In this document: in pieces, positions 49,320 to 57,909 of the stretch | Layout of the letters: every line of letters starts with the position of its first letter | Position numbering within the stretch: position 1 is the stretch's first letter | Assembly: GCF_014195505.1 (NCBI RefSeq) | Contig: NZ_JACIBV010000001.1 | Coordinates: 7,254,001-7,318,000, forward strand | DNA length: 64,000 bases | From: Nonomuraea dietziae | GTDB taxonomy: Bacteria; Actinomycetota; Actinomycetes; Streptosporangiales; Streptosporangiaceae | Direction: 5' to 3' | Notes under the pieces: generated by a model | What the model was told of the DNA's origin: nothing | The model's input: the letters and a program-made list of their open reading frames with translations, nothing else | The model's database searches: none | Program-made: the position numbers and the translations under genes

Positions 49320-50332
49320 TCGGGTATCTGACGCGCCGGCTCGGCCAGGCCCTCCTGGTCGTGGCCGGCGTCGTCACGCTCACGTTCGTCATCATGCGGC
49401 TGGTCCCCGGCGATCCCGCCGTCGCCTACGCCGGGCCCAAGGCGACGCCCGAGCAGCTCGCGGCCGCGAGCCGGCAGTTCGGGCTGGACCAGCCGCTCCA
49501 CGTCCAGCTCTGGAACTACGTCAGGGACCTGGTCACCGGCGACTGGGGCACCAGCCTGCGCACCAGGCAGCCGGTCCGCGAGGACCTGTTCACCGCCTTC
49601 CCCGCCTCGCTGGAGCTCGTGGGAGCGGCCCTGATCCTCGCGATCGTGGTGGGGATCCCTGTGGGCGTCCTCGCCGCCCGTCACAAGGCGAGGCTGCCCG
49701 ACCTCGGCGTACGGCTCGGCTCGATGCTGGCCGTCTCCGTGCCGGTGTTCTGGCTCGCGCTCACCCTGCAGACCGTCTTCGCCAGCCACCTCGGCTGGTT
49801 CCCGGTCGCCGGCGAGTACGACGCCTCGCTCGACACCACCAGCCCGCTCACGCTCTGGACCAACATCACGATCGTGGACGCTCTCATCACCGGCAACTGG
49901 CCCATCTTCACCAGCACGCTCGACCACCTCGTGCTGCCCGCGCTGGTCGTGGCCGCCTACCCGGCGGGCGTGATCGCCCAGATGACCCGCGCCGCGCTCA
50001 TCGAGGAGTCAGGCCAGGAGCACGTACGGCTGGAGCGCGCCCTGGGCTTCGGCGAGACGACCATCCTGACCAGGTTCGCGCTGCGCCCCGCGCTCAACCC
50101 CGTCCTGTCGCTGATCGCGCTCGTCTTCGCCTACTCCCTGGTCAACGGCTTCCTCGTCGAGGCGGTCTTCAACTGGCCGGGTCTCGGCCGCTACGCCTTC
50201 AACGCGATCACCTCGGCCGACACGCCGGGCATCGCGGGCGTCACCCTGCTGGTCGCCGTGGTCTACGTGCTGGTCAACCTGGTCGTGGACCTGCTGCAGG
50301 GCGTCATCGACCCCAGGGTGAGGACGCGATGA
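49316..50332 (+). CDS. ABC transporter permease (DppB/OppB-type)
   Basis: A 338-residue inner-membrane subunit with six helices. The N-terminal helix (LTRRLGQALLVVAGVVTLTFVIMRLVPGDP) and the EAA loop MTRAALIEESGQEHVRLERALGFGE, ending in the contact site for the ATPases, are family signatures. The start is the GTG that overlaps the binding-protein stop (GTGA), behind the coupled ribosome. It forms a pair with the next permease and is ATGA-linked to it. Confidence 0.92.
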   Translation: MIGYLTRRLGQALLVVAGVVTLTFVIMRLVPGDPAVAYAGPKATPEQLAAASRQFGLDQPLHVQLWNYVRDLVTGDWGTSLRTRQPVREDLFTAFPASLELVGAALILAIVVGIPVGVLAARHKARLPDLGVRLGSMLAVSVPVFWLALTLQTVFASHLGWFPVAGEYDASLDTTSPLTLWTNITIVDALITGNWPIFTSTLDHLVLPALVVAAYPAGVIAQMTRAALIEESGQEHVRLERALGFGETTILTRFALRPALNPVLSLIALVFAYSLVNGFLVEAVFNWPGLGRYAFNAITSADTPGIAGVTLLVAVVYVLVNLVVDLLQGVIDPRVRTR

Positions 50333-51177
50333 CCGTCGTCGAGCCGCGCAGGCGGCTGCCCAGGATGCCCGACCGCCTGGCCGCCTTCGGGGCCGTGCTG
50401 CTCGTGCTCATCGTGGCGTCGGCGCTCTTCGCGCCGTGGCTGGCGCCGTACGAGGAGAACGACCCGAGGCCGCTCGACAAGCTGCTCGAGCCCAGCTCCT
50501 CGCACTGGTTCGGCACCGACCACGTGGGGCGCGACATCCTCACCCAGATCCTGTACGGCGGGCGCACCTCGCTGGCGATCGCCGCTGCCGTGCTGGCCGT
50601 CTCGGCGCTGGTGGGCGTCACGCTCGGCGTCGTGGCCGGATACGCGGGCGGCTGGATCCGCGACGTGATCATGCGGATCACCGACATCTTCCTGGCCTTC
50701 CCCGCGCTGCTGCTCTCGCTCGCGCTCGCCGTCGTGCTGCAGCCCAGCGTGACCACGGTGATCCTGGCGATCGCGGTGACCTGGTGGCCGTGGTACGCCC
50801 GCCTGTCGGCCTCGGTGGCCGCCTCGGTGTCCACCAGGAGCTACGTCGACGCGGCCCGCTGCCTGGGCGTGCCCGCGCCGGTGATCGTGTGGCGGCACGT
50901 GCTGCCGAACTCGATCACGCCCGTCCTCGTGCAGCTCTCGCTCGACGCCGGAGGGGTGATCCTGACCGCGGCAGCCTTGTCCTACCTGGGGCTGGGCGCT
51001 CACGAGCCGACCGCCGAGTGGGGGCTGATGGTGCAGCAGGGCCAGGCCCTCTTCACCACGAACTGGTGGGTGGTCACCTTTCCCGGCCTGGCCATCCTGG
51101 TGACCGCGTTCGCCTTCAACGTGCTCGGCGAGGGACTGCGGAGCGCGCTCGACCCGCGAAGGACGGTGATCAGGTGA
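50329..51177 (+). CDS. ABC transporter permease (DppC/OppC-type)
   Basis: A 282-residue permease with a longer cytoplasmic N-terminus (PRRRLPRMPDRL) typical of the OppC partner, then six helices. GRDILTQILYGGRTSLAIA follows the first periplasmic loop, and RSYVDAARCLGVPAPVIVWRHVLPNS is the EAA loop that docks onto the ATPases. It overlaps the upstream permease by ATGA and the downstream ATPase by GTGA, so all are translated from one mRNA. Confidence 0.92.
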   Translation: MTVVEPRRRLPRMPDRLAAFGAVLLVLIVASALFAPWLAPYEENDPRPLDKLLEPSSSHWFGTDHVGRDILTQILYGGRTSLAIAAAVLAVSALVGVTLGVVAGYAGGWIRDVIMRITDIFLAFPALLLSLALAVVLQPSVTTVILAIAVTWWPWYARLSASVAASVSTRSYVDAARCLGVPAPVIVWRHVLPNSITPVLVQLSLDAGGVILTAAALSYLGLGAHEPTAEWGLMVQQGQALFTTNWWVVTFPGLAILVTAFAFNVLGEGLRSALDPRRTVIR

Positions 51178-51980
51178 TCAGGGTGCGGGATCTGCGCGTC
51201 GCCTACGGCGACAGGGTCGTGGCCGAGGTCCCCGAGCTGGACGTGGGGCGCGGCGAGTGCGTGGCGATCGTGGGGGAGAGCGGTTCGGGCAAGTCCACCA
51301 CCCTGCTCGCGCTGCTCGGCCTCACCGAGGGCGCCCGCGTGTCGGGCGAGGTGTCGGTGTGCGGGGTGGACGTCATGAAGGCGCGGCCCCGCGCGCTGCG
51401 TGCCGTACGCGGCGCCAAGGCGGCGCTGGTCATCCAGTCCCCGCAGGCGGCGCTCTCCCCGACGACCAGGCTCGGCGTCCTGATGCGCAGGGCGCTGCGA
51501 CTCCACGGCGTCACGGGTGGCCCCAGCCTGACGGGCGGCGCCGGCTCCACGGGCGGTCCCGGCACCATGGGCAAGGGGGCGCGCGGGATCGACGCGGTGA
51601 TGGCCCAGGCGTGCGAGGCGGTGCTGCTCGACCCGGCGATCCTGCGCCGCTACCCGCACGAGATCTCCGGCGGGCAGGCCCAGCGGTTCGCCATCGCCAT
51701 GGCCATCGCGCTGGGCGCCGAGGTGATCCTGGCCGACGAGCCCACCAGCGCGCTCGACGTCACCGTCCAGGCCGAGGTCGTCGGCGTGCTGCGCGGGCTG
51801 CGCGAGGAGCGGGGCCTGGCCGTCCTGCTCGTCTCCCACGACCTCGCCCTGGTCTCCACGATCGCCGACCGCGTGCTCGTCATGAAGGACGGCGTGGTCG
51901 TGGAGTCGGGCCCCGCCCGCCACGTGCTGCGCGACCCCGACCATCCCTACACCCGCGAGCTGCTGGAGGCGCTCCCATGA
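51174..51980 (+). CDS. ABC transporter ATP-binding protein (OppD-type)
   Basis: A 268-residue ATPase. GESGSGKSTTLLALLGL is the Walker A loop, ISGGQAQRFAIAMAIALGAEVILADEPTSALD joins the ABC signature and Walker B, and a switch histidine follows in LLVSHDLALVSTI. A Gly/Ser-rich insertion (GGPSLTGGAGSTGGPGT) between residues about 110 and 130 is unusual and likely flexible. It lacks the C-terminal oligopeptide-type cysteine cluster and starts at a GTG overlapping the permease. Confidence 0.92.
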   Translation: MIRVRDLRVAYGDRVVAEVPELDVGRGECVAIVGESGSGKSTTLLALLGLTEGARVSGEVSVCGVDVMKARPRALRAVRGAKAALVIQSPQAALSPTTRLGVLMRRALRLHGVTGGPSLTGGAGSTGGPGTMGKGARGIDAVMAQACEAVLLDPAILRRYPHEISGGQAQRFAIAMAIALGAEVILADEPTSALDVTVQAEVVGVLRGLREERGLAVLLVSHDLALVSTIADRVLVMKDGVVVESGPARHVLRDPDHPYTRELLEALP

Positions 51981-52840
51981 TCCTGCGCGCCGACGGCGTC
52001 ACCCTCGGGTACGGCGGCCGCCCCGTCGTCCACGACGTCACACTCGACATCACCGAGGGGGGCGTCGGCCTCATCGGCGAGTCCGGCTCGGGCAAGACCA
52101 CGCTGGCCCGCGCCTTCCTCGGACTGCTCAGGCCCATGAGCGGCACGATCACCTTCAACGGCAAGGACCTGCGCACGGCGGGCATGAAGGCGTTCAGGAA
52201 GGCCGTGCAGCCGGTCTTCCAGGCCGAGTCGCTCGACCCGAGGATGTCGGTGGCCCGCTCCATCGCCGAGGGAAGCCGCGACAGAGCCGCGGTGCCCGCG
52301 CTGATGGAGCAGGTCGGGCTCGACCCTGCCCTCGCCGCGCGCAGGCCCCACCAGCTCTCCGGCGGCCAGCGTCAGCGCGTGGTCATCGCCAGGGCCCTGG
52401 CCGTCCGGCCGGAGCTGCTCATCCTCGACGAGCCGACCAGCGCGCTCGACGTCACCGTCCAGGCGAGGATCCTCGAACTGCTCGAAGGGCTCGATGCCGA
52501 GCGGCTGCTCATCACCCACAACCTGGCGGTGGTGGAGCGGCTGTGCCGTACCTCTCATGTGCTGTTCGCCGGCAGGGTCGTCGAGTCGGGGCCGACGGGC
52601 GAACTGCTGAGGCGGCCCGCGCACCCCTACACGCTGGCGCTGCGCGACGCCGTGCCGAGGCTCGGAGGGCAGCCGCCGGTGGCGAGGGGGAGGACGGAGG
52701 CGGCCCCCGCGAGCGAGGGGTGCCCGTTCAGGCTGCGCTGCCCGCTGGCCGTACCGGAGTGCGAGAGCGCCCCCGAGCCGCGCGAGGTGGCCGGCAGGAA
52801 GGTCGCCTGCCACCGGGCCGAGCTCGTCCTCAGCGCCTGA
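51977..52840 (+). CDS. ABC transporter ATP-binding protein (OppF-type)
   Basis: A 287-residue ATPase. GESGSGKTTLARAFLGLL is Walker A, LSGGQRQRVVIARALAVRPE the signature, and LLILDEPTSALDVTVQ Walker B. The last 40 residues carry the Cys-rich oligopeptide/dipeptide transporter C-terminal motif (CPFRLRCPLAVPEC, then CHRAELV), typical of this subfamily. It overlaps the preceding ATPase by ATGA and ends the operon. Both ATPases would form the heterodimer driving import. Confidence 0.92.
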   Translation: MILRADGVTLGYGGRPVVHDVTLDITEGGVGLIGESGSGKTTLARAFLGLLRPMSGTITFNGKDLRTAGMKAFRKAVQPVFQAESLDPRMSVARSIAEGSRDRAAVPALMEQVGLDPALAARRPHQLSGGQRQRVVIARALAVRPELLILDEPTSALDVTVQARILELLEGLDAERLLITHNLAVVERLCRTSHVLFAGRVVESGPTGELLRRPAHPYTLALRDAVPRLGGQPPVARGRTEAAPASEGCPFRLRCPLAVPECESAPEPREVAGRKVACHRAELVLSA

Positions 52841-52904
52841 TGGTCGCGCCCGCCTCGGTCCTCGTTGGCTCGTGCCTCGCTCTCTCGGGCCCGAGCTCCT
52901 GCGC

Positions 52905-53261
52905 TCAGAGGGCTCGCAGCCCGTTGATCACCTCCAGCATCACCTTCGCGTCGGGCGCGGGAGGCGGCTTCTCGACCTCGACCAGTTTCTGCGCGTGCAG
53001 GTCGCCGACCAGCACGCGCACCACGCCGATGGGCAGGTTCAGCTCGGCGGCCACGTCCACCAGACGGGTGGGCTTGGTGCACTGCTGCAGGATGATCAGG
53101 TGTTCGGGGTTCAGCCCCACGGGCATCGCGAGACCGCCCGCCGTGATGATCACGGCGATGAGGGCGATGGCCTCGCTCGCGGGCACGGTGCGACCACGCG
53201 TCAGCAGGTAGGCGGGGACGATAGGACCTGCGTCCTCGTCCAGCCAGCGCTCCTCAGTCAC
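52905..53261 (-). CDS. DUF742 (CvnC-like) protein
   Basis: A 118-residue protein. Its conserved core is PAYLLTRGRTVPASEAIALI, then LNPEHLIILQQC and PTRLVDVAAELNLPIGVVRVLVGDLHAQKLVEVEKP, which predicts a winged-helix fold. In actinomycetes DUF742 is the third component of conservons (CvnA-D), where a kinase, a roadblock protein and a small GTPase make up the rest. Here only the kinase is next to it, overlapping by eight bases at the GTG start. It may interact with the kinase and an unlinked GTPase. Confidence 0.88.
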   Translation of the reverse strand: MTEERWLDEDAGPIVPAYLLTRGRTVPASEAIALIAVIITAGGLAMPVGLNPEHLIILQQCTKPTRLVDVAAELNLPIGVVRVLVGDLHAQKLVEVEKPPPAPDAKVMLEVINGLRAL

Positions 53262-55176
53262 TGGTCACCACCCGCATCCGCCGGGCAGGCTCGGGGTCGT
53301 GCTCCTGCGGGGCATCGCTCTCCTCCTCCGAGCTTGTTCGCTCGGAGACAAGCTCTCCTGGGATCAGCACGATGGCGGTGGTCCCTCCATATGGCGAACC
53401 GCGCAACGTCACGCGGATGTCATGCCTGGCGGCCAGGCGGGCGACGACGAACAGGCCGAGCCTGTCACTGTCGGCGAGATCGAACTCCGGCGGGTTGGCC
53501 AGCCGCTCGTTGAGATCGGTCAGCTCCTCCTCGCTCAGCCCGAGGCCCCTGTCCTCCACCTCGATCGCGAACCCGTGGGCGGCGAGCTCGCCGCGGACGG
53601 TGACCGCGGTGTGCGGAGGGGAGAAGACGGTGGCGTTCTCGATGAGTTCGGCGATCAGGTGGATGACGTCCCCCACCACGGGCCCCGCCAGCGAGTGGTC
53701 GGGCATGGGGGAGACGCTCACCCTGGTGTAGTCCTCCACCTCGGCGGACGCGCCGCGGACGACGTCGTGCAGCGGGACGGGCTTGCGCCAGCCACGCCCT
53801 GGGACGGCGCCCGACAGGATGATCAGGCCCTCGGCGTGACGGCGCATCCTGGTGGTGAGGTGGTCGAGGCGGAACAGGTCGTCCAGCGCCTGCGGGTCGG
53901 TGGCGGTGCGCTGCATGCCGTCCAGCTGGATGCGCTGGCGGTGCAGCAGTGTCTGGCTGCGCCTGGCCAGGTTGCGGAAGACCTGGCCGACGCCCGCCCT
54001 CAGCTTCGCCTCGCCCACGGCCGCCTCGACGGCGGTCTGCTGGACGGTGGCGAAGGCCTTGCCGACGTCCTGGATCTCGGCCGTCCTGCCCGGCACGGTC
54101 AGCGCGGGCACCTCGACCTCCTCGCCCTGACGCAGCTTGCGCACCACCTGCGGCAGCCTGGACTCGGCCACCTCAAGGGCGGCCTGGCGCAGCGTGCCCA
54201 GCTCCCTGGACAGCCTGTTGCCCATCCGCAGCGAGATCACGATCGAGACCACCACCACGACCAGCCCGGTGCCCGCCAGCACCAGCGCCCGCACGAGCAC
54301 CGCGTCGGCGACCGGCTCGGCGCGCTCGGACAGCAGGACGCTGGCGCTGTTCTGCGCCTCCTGGATGGTGGTGGCCAGCGCGTCGGAGGCGGTGGGCCAG
54401 TCGGCGGGCGCGTGGCCCGCGATGATCTGCTCCTCCATGATCCTCAGCCGCTGATAGGCGGGCGAGGTGATGATGCCCACCTGGATCTCGCGCAGCGGCG
54501 CGTCCAGCTCGGCGAGGGCCTGGTCGATGAGGAAGCGGCGGTTGCCGACGAGCTGGGTGAAGAGCTTGCGCTCCTCCTCGCCAGGATCGCCGACCGCGAT
54601 CGCCTGCTCCCTGGTCAGCAGCTCCTTGGCGTACCCGAGGTTGATGACCAGGCGCGACTGCTCGTAGATCGGGATGTCGTCGATCAGCGCCACGCTGCGT
54701 TGCAGGCCGAAGAGCGCGTCGGAGATCGCGTTGTAGGCCTCGATCGTGGGCAGGATCGGCGACAGGCCCGCGTCGATCTCACCTCTGATCCCCTCGAGGT
54801 GCGCCAGCTGCGTGAGCACCGTGTCGATCTCCGTACGGACGGCGGGCGTGGACGAGCCGCGCGAGAGCTCCGACAGCTGACGGAAGCGCTCCCTCGCGGT
54901 GTCGGTCCTGGCTCGCTGGGTGTAGGCCTCGGCCTGCTCGTCGGCGGTCGCGCGGTCGACGACCAGCGACGCCGAGGACAGGCGTTCGCGCTGGAGCTCA
55001 CTGATCAGCTTGCTCGCCGGCTGGCGCAGGTTGGTCCAGCGCTCCTTGTACGAGCGAAGTTCGAGGCTCTCCCCTGCTGTCACCGCGACGATGATGACCC
55101 ATAGGGTGACCATCGAGACAAGCGGGACCAACAGTAGGCCGACGATCTTCACCCTGATCGTGCGGCTTCGGGCCAT
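53254..55176 (-). CDS. CvnA-like sensor kinase with nitrate-sensing (NIT) domain
   Basis: A 640-residue membrane protein. Residues 1-32 hold the first transmembrane helix, 50-290 an extracellular NIT domain (LRQPASKLISELQRERLSSASLV is the helical start), 295-325 a second helix (LVRALVLAGTGLVVVVVSIVISL), then a HAMP-like region and a C-terminal HATPase domain with NATVFSPPHTAVTV and the glycine-rich DRLGLFVVARLAARH. Like other CvnA proteins it lacks an obvious phospho-acceptor histidine box, so it may not autophosphorylate. It overlaps the DUF742 gene and diverges from the orphan binding protein gene. Confidence 0.9.
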   Translation of the reverse strand: MARSRTIRVKIVGLLLVPLVSMVTLWVIIVAVTAGESLELRSYKERWTNLRQPASKLISELQRERLSSASLVVDRATADEQAEAYTQRARTDTARERFRQLSELSRGSSTPAVRTEIDTVLTQLAHLEGIRGEIDAGLSPILPTIEAYNAISDALFGLQRSVALIDDIPIYEQSRLVINLGYAKELLTREQAIAVGDPGEEERKLFTQLVGNRRFLIDQALAELDAPLREIQVGIITSPAYQRLRIMEEQIIAGHAPADWPTASDALATTIQEAQNSASVLLSERAEPVADAVLVRALVLAGTGLVVVVVSIVISLRMGNRLSRELGTLRQAALEVAESRLPQVVRKLRQGEEVEVPALTVPGRTAEIQDVGKAFATVQQTAVEAAVGEAKLRAGVGQVFRNLARRSQTLLHRQRIQLDGMQRTATDPQALDDLFRLDHLTTRMRRHAEGLIILSGAVPGRGWRKPVPLHDVVRGASAEVEDYTRVSVSPMPDHSLAGPVVGDVIHLIAELIENATVFSPPHTAVTVRGELAAHGFAIEVEDRGLGLSEEELTDLNERLANPPEFDLADSDRLGLFVVARLAARHDIRVTLRGSPYGGTTAIVLIPGELVSERTSSEEESDAPQEHDPEPARRMRVVTSD

Positions 55177-55261
55177 GGCACCTCACTCCGGTCGGTCCCT
55201 GGCATCGGAACCCCGGATTGGGACACAGGAGAGCCTAGCAATAGGCCCACACAATTTCCCG

Positions 55262-55275
55262 ATTTTTCGGGATTT
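55262..55275. promoter_or_regulatory. Hairpin in AT-rich divergent promoter region
   Basis: The DNA around 55250-55275 (AATTTCCCGATTTTTCGGG) is AT-rich, with CCCGA-TTTT-TCGGG as a small inverted repeat. It lies between the kinase gene (start 55176) and the binding protein gene (start 55337) and most likely holds their promoters. Exact coordinates of the repeat are within a few bases. Confidence 0.25.
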
Positions 55276-55290
55276 TCGGCGCTGTTTCGT

Positions 55291-55318
55291 GATCTTGCAG
55301 TAAGTTCACCACAAGATC
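55291..55318. promoter_or_regulatory. Inverted repeat upstream of the orphan binding protein gene
   Basis: GATCTTG (55291-55297) and CAAGATC (55312-55318) are 7-bp perfect arms 14 bases apart, just before the ribosome-binding site and 19 bases before the ATG. GATCTTGC also occurs at 47622-47629, upstream of the paralogous binding-protein operon, so a shared regulator is possible. Confidence 0.4.
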
Positions 55319-55336
55319 GGGGAGTGGGGGAGACAG

Positions 55337-56908
55337 ATGCGCCGTCGGCTGATCGCGGCCGCGCTCGCGCTCCTCCTGGCCGGCTGCTCGGGCCAGCAGG
55401 CGCAACAGGCGCGGCAGGAGCCGCCGCCCGCCAAGGAGTCCACGTTCGTCTACGTGGAGAACCTCGGCGTGGTCACCGACTGGGACCCCGCCAGCTCGTA
55501 CTCCAACGAGATCATCGCGATGCAGAACGTCTACGAGTCGCTGACGGTCTACAACCCGGTCACCAAGAAGGCGGGTCCTCGCCTGGCCACCTCGTGGCGC
55601 GCCAGCTCCGACGGCAGGACCTGGACGTTCACCCTGCGCTCCGGCGTCACCTTCCACACGGGAAGGCCGCTCGACTCCGCCGCGGTCAAGGCCTCGATCG
55701 AGCGCACCATGCGCTCCAAGAGCGGGCCGTCCTACATCTGGAACGCGGTCGAGAGCATCAGGGCCGTCGACCCGCTCACGGTCACCTTCACGCTGAGGTA
55801 CGCCGTGCCGCTCGATCTCGTCGCCTCCTCCGGCTACGCCGCCTACATCTACGACACCGCCGCCTCCACCGACCTCAAGGCCTGGTTCGCCGCGGGACGC
55901 GACGCGGGCACCGGCCCCTACACGGTGGCCAGCTGGCAGAAGGGCAAGCGCGACGAGCTCACGCTCAAGGCGTACCGGCCCTACTGGGGCGGATGGGACA
56001 GGCCCCACTACACCAGGGTGAAGTACATCGTCATCCCCGACCTCGACGAGGCGTGGCAGCGGCTGCTGCGCGGCGAGGCCAGCTTCGTGCACCGGCTGAA
56101 CCCCGCCCTCTACCGCAGGGCGGCCAGGACCGCAGGGGTGCGCACGGCCGAGATACCGTCGTTCCAGACCGCGATGCTGCTCTTCAACACCGCCTCGGGA
56201 CCGCTGACCGACGTGCGGATCCGCAGGGCGCTGCGCAAGACCATCGACTACGACGGCACGCTGAGGGCCCTGCGCGGAGCCGCCTCGCCCGCTACGGGGG
56301 TGATCCCCGAGGGACTGCTCGGCCATCTGCCCGACCGCAGGCCCAAGCAGGACCTCCAGGGCGCCACGCGGCTGCTGACAGCCGCGGGATACGGCCCCGG
56401 TGGGCGCAACCTGCGCCTCACCCTCACCTACGCCCAGGGCGACGAGGACCAGCGCGTCTTCGTCCAGCGCCTGGCGGCCACGCTAGAACCGCTCAACGTC
56501 ACGCTCGTGGCCAGGGCGATGCCGTGGGAGGCGCAGTGGGCGCGCGGCAAGACGCGGGGGCAGGACATCTTCCTGATGTACTGGTGGCCCGACTACGCCG
56601 ACGCCTACTCGTGGTTCACGAACGTGTTCAGGAGCGCGGAGAAGGTCGAGTTCAACCTGACGTACCTGAAGGACCGGGTCGCGGACGGGCTGATCGACAC
56701 CCTGCCCGAGCTGACTGTCACCGACAGGGCGGCGGCGCAGCGGGCGTACGCGCGGCTGGACCGCCGGCTGCTTGAGGTGCAGGCGGCGGCCGCGGTGCCG
56801 TGGGTGGTCAACTACCAGCGCGCCTACCTGGGCGGCATCCAGGGCTACAACGACAACCCGGCCTACCCCGACGTCGTCTTCGCCTACGACCTCCGCCCCG
56901 CGGGCTGA
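55337..56908 (+). CDS. Orphan ABC substrate-binding lipoprotein, paralogue of the one at 47.7 kb
   Basis: A 523-residue SBP family 5 lipoprotein. The signal has the lipobox LAGC at about residue 19, and the mature part begins STFVYVENLGVVTDWDP. It aligns along its length with the binding protein at 47688-49319: shared are NEIIAMQNVYESLTVYNPVTKKA versus NENIAMQNIYESLTRYN, SKSGPSYIWNAVESI versus KSGAAYIWDAVKKI, and DIFLMYWWPDYADAYSWF. No permease or ATPase gene follows, so it probably feeds the operon at 47.7 kb with a different ligand, or acts as a sensor. GGGGGAG precedes the ATG. Confidence 0.9.
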   Translation: MRRRLIAAALALLLAGCSGQQAQQARQEPPPAKESTFVYVENLGVVTDWDPASSYSNEIIAMQNVYESLTVYNPVTKKAGPRLATSWRASSDGRTWTFTLRSGVTFHTGRPLDSAAVKASIERTMRSKSGPSYIWNAVESIRAVDPLTVTFTLRYAVPLDLVASSGYAAYIYDTAASTDLKAWFAAGRDAGTGPYTVASWQKGKRDELTLKAYRPYWGGWDRPHYTRVKYIVIPDLDEAWQRLLRGEASFVHRLNPALYRRAARTAGVRTAEIPSFQTAMLLFNTASGPLTDVRIRRALRKTIDYDGTLRALRGAASPATGVIPEGLLGHLPDRRPKQDLQGATRLLTAAGYGPGGRNLRLTLTYAQGDEDQRVFVQRLAATLEPLNVTLVARAMPWEAQWARGKTRGQDIFLMYWWPDYADAYSWFTNVFRSAEKVEFNLTYLKDRVADGLIDTLPELTVTDRAAAQRAYARLDRRLLEVQAAAAVPWVVNYQRAYLGGIQGYNDNPAYPDVVFAYDLRPAG

Positions 56909-56924
56909 CCCTTCGTCCGCAGAG

Positions 56925-57050
56925 GAGGATCAGCGAGGGACGCACCTCAGGAACATCCTGGACAAGCCCGGCGCCCGCGACCGCACCCGGGCGGCCGTTC
57001 TCGCCCACGAGTTCGGGCTCGTCTTCGCCGGAGCAGGCGGGCGCGCCTGA
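56925..57050 (+). pseudogene. Remnant of a LuxR/NarL-type response regulator C-terminus
   Basis: In one plus-strand frame the residues GTHLRNILDKPGARDRTRAA, VLAHEFGLV match the end of a LuxR helix-turn-helix domain (compare the usual THVRNILDKLGARDRTQAVVLAYE). No start codon or earlier domain is present: the frame before residue 1 is unrelated and begins just after the binding-protein stop. It ends in TGA at 57048-57050. The likeliest reading is that a response regulator gene was truncated, perhaps when the binding-protein gene was placed here. Confidence 0.65.
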
Positions 57051-57086
57051 AGGGTGTCGCAGAGGAGGCGCTCCCTCACCCTTCAG
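57047..57086. terminator. Inverted repeat holding both convergent stop codons
   Basis: CTGAAGGGTG (57047-57056) and CACCCTTCAG (57077-57086) are a 10-bp perfect inverted repeat with a 20-base loop. The TGA of the LuxR remnant is in the left arm and the TGA of the opposing 54-residue gene in the right arm, in mirror position. Confidence 0.55.
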
Positions 57087-57247
57087 GTCTGCTGTGGCGG
57101 GTTCTCGACGCGTTCGCGCAGGCGGCTACGGATCTCCTCCGGCGTGTAGGCACGGCGGCGGCGTTCGGCGCGGGCCATGACGACGCCGGTCGCGGCCACG
57201 CCCGCCATGCCCGCGAGGCCCAGAATCTTCCACCACTTCGTGCGCAT
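57083..57247 (-). CDS. 54-residue protein with one N-terminal membrane helix
   Basis: A minus-strand gene from ATG 57247 to TGA 57083. It begins MRTKWWKILGLAGMAGVAAT, whose hydrophobic residues 8-25 may anchor it to the membrane, then a highly basic stretch (RAERRRRAYTPEEIRSRLRERVENPPQQT). The composition and the position beside a divergent papain-like gene (start 57265, 17 bases away) support a real, conserved small gene. No function is known. There is no room for a distinct promoter apart from the shared divergent region. Confidence 0.55.
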   Translation of the reverse strand: MRTKWWKILGLAGMAGVAATGVVMARAERRRRAYTPEEIRSRLRERVENPPQQT

Positions 57248-57264
57248 GTGCCTAGGGTAGTGCT

Positions 57265-57909
57265 GTGCTGACTCTTGACGAGGCCGTGAACCTCACTCGG
57301 ACAGGCGATCTGTGGGTGTTCAGGGGGCGTTCGGTACCCGACAGGGCCATCCAGACCGTGACCAACAGTCCGGTCAACCACGTGGGCATGTCGATCGTGA
57401 TCGACGACCTGCCGCCGATGATGTGGCACGCCGAACTCGGCAAGTCGCTGCTCGATCTGTGGTCGGGCACCCACCAGCGCGGGGTGCAGCTGCACGACCT
57501 GCGCGAGGCGGTCACCGTGTGGGGCCAGAGGTACGGCCAGCGCGGCTGGCTGCGTCAGCTCGAGCCGCAGGCGACGCAGGAGATGGAGGACGCCGCGCTG
57601 CGCACGGTCGCCAGGCTCGACGGCACGCCGTTCCCCTCGACGGCGCGGCTGGCGGGGCGCTGGCTGCGCGGCAGGGTGCCGAGGCTGCGCAGGAAGGCGG
57701 CGGCGAAGGAGGGCGAGGCGACGCTGGAGCGGGCCTACTGCGCCGAGGTCGTCGCGGTGACCTACGAGGAGATGGGCCTGCTGCAGGCGGGACGCAGGCC
57801 CAACTGGTACGACCCCGGCAAGTTCTGGAGCGGCGACGACCTCGACCTGCCGGAGGGCTACCGGCTGGGCGGCGAGATCACCGTGGCCGTCCCGCTGACG
57901 GCGAGCTGA
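57265..57909 (+). CDS. YiiX-like permuted papain-fold hydrolase
   Basis: A 214-residue soluble protein starting at GTG. NHVGMSIVIDDLPPMMWHAELG has the His of a circularly permuted papain-like (NlpC/P60, YebB/YiiX) fold and RAYCAEVVAVTYEEMGLL has the catalytic Cys, in the reversed order typical of the permuted group. These enzymes act as cysteine amidases or acyltransferases on peptides or lipids. There is no signal peptide, so it probably works in the cytoplasm or at the membrane inner face. The divergent 54-residue gene is 17 bases away. Confidence 0.75.
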   Translation: MLTLDEAVNLTRTGDLWVFRGRSVPDRAIQTVTNSPVNHVGMSIVIDDLPPMMWHAELGKSLLDLWSGTHQRGVQLHDLREAVTVWGQRYGQRGWLRQLEPQATQEMEDAALRTVARLDGTPFPSTARLAGRWLRGRVPRLRRKAAAKEGEATLERAYCAEVVAVTYEEMGLLQAGRRPNWYDPGKFWSGDDLDLPEGYRLGGEITVAVPLTAS

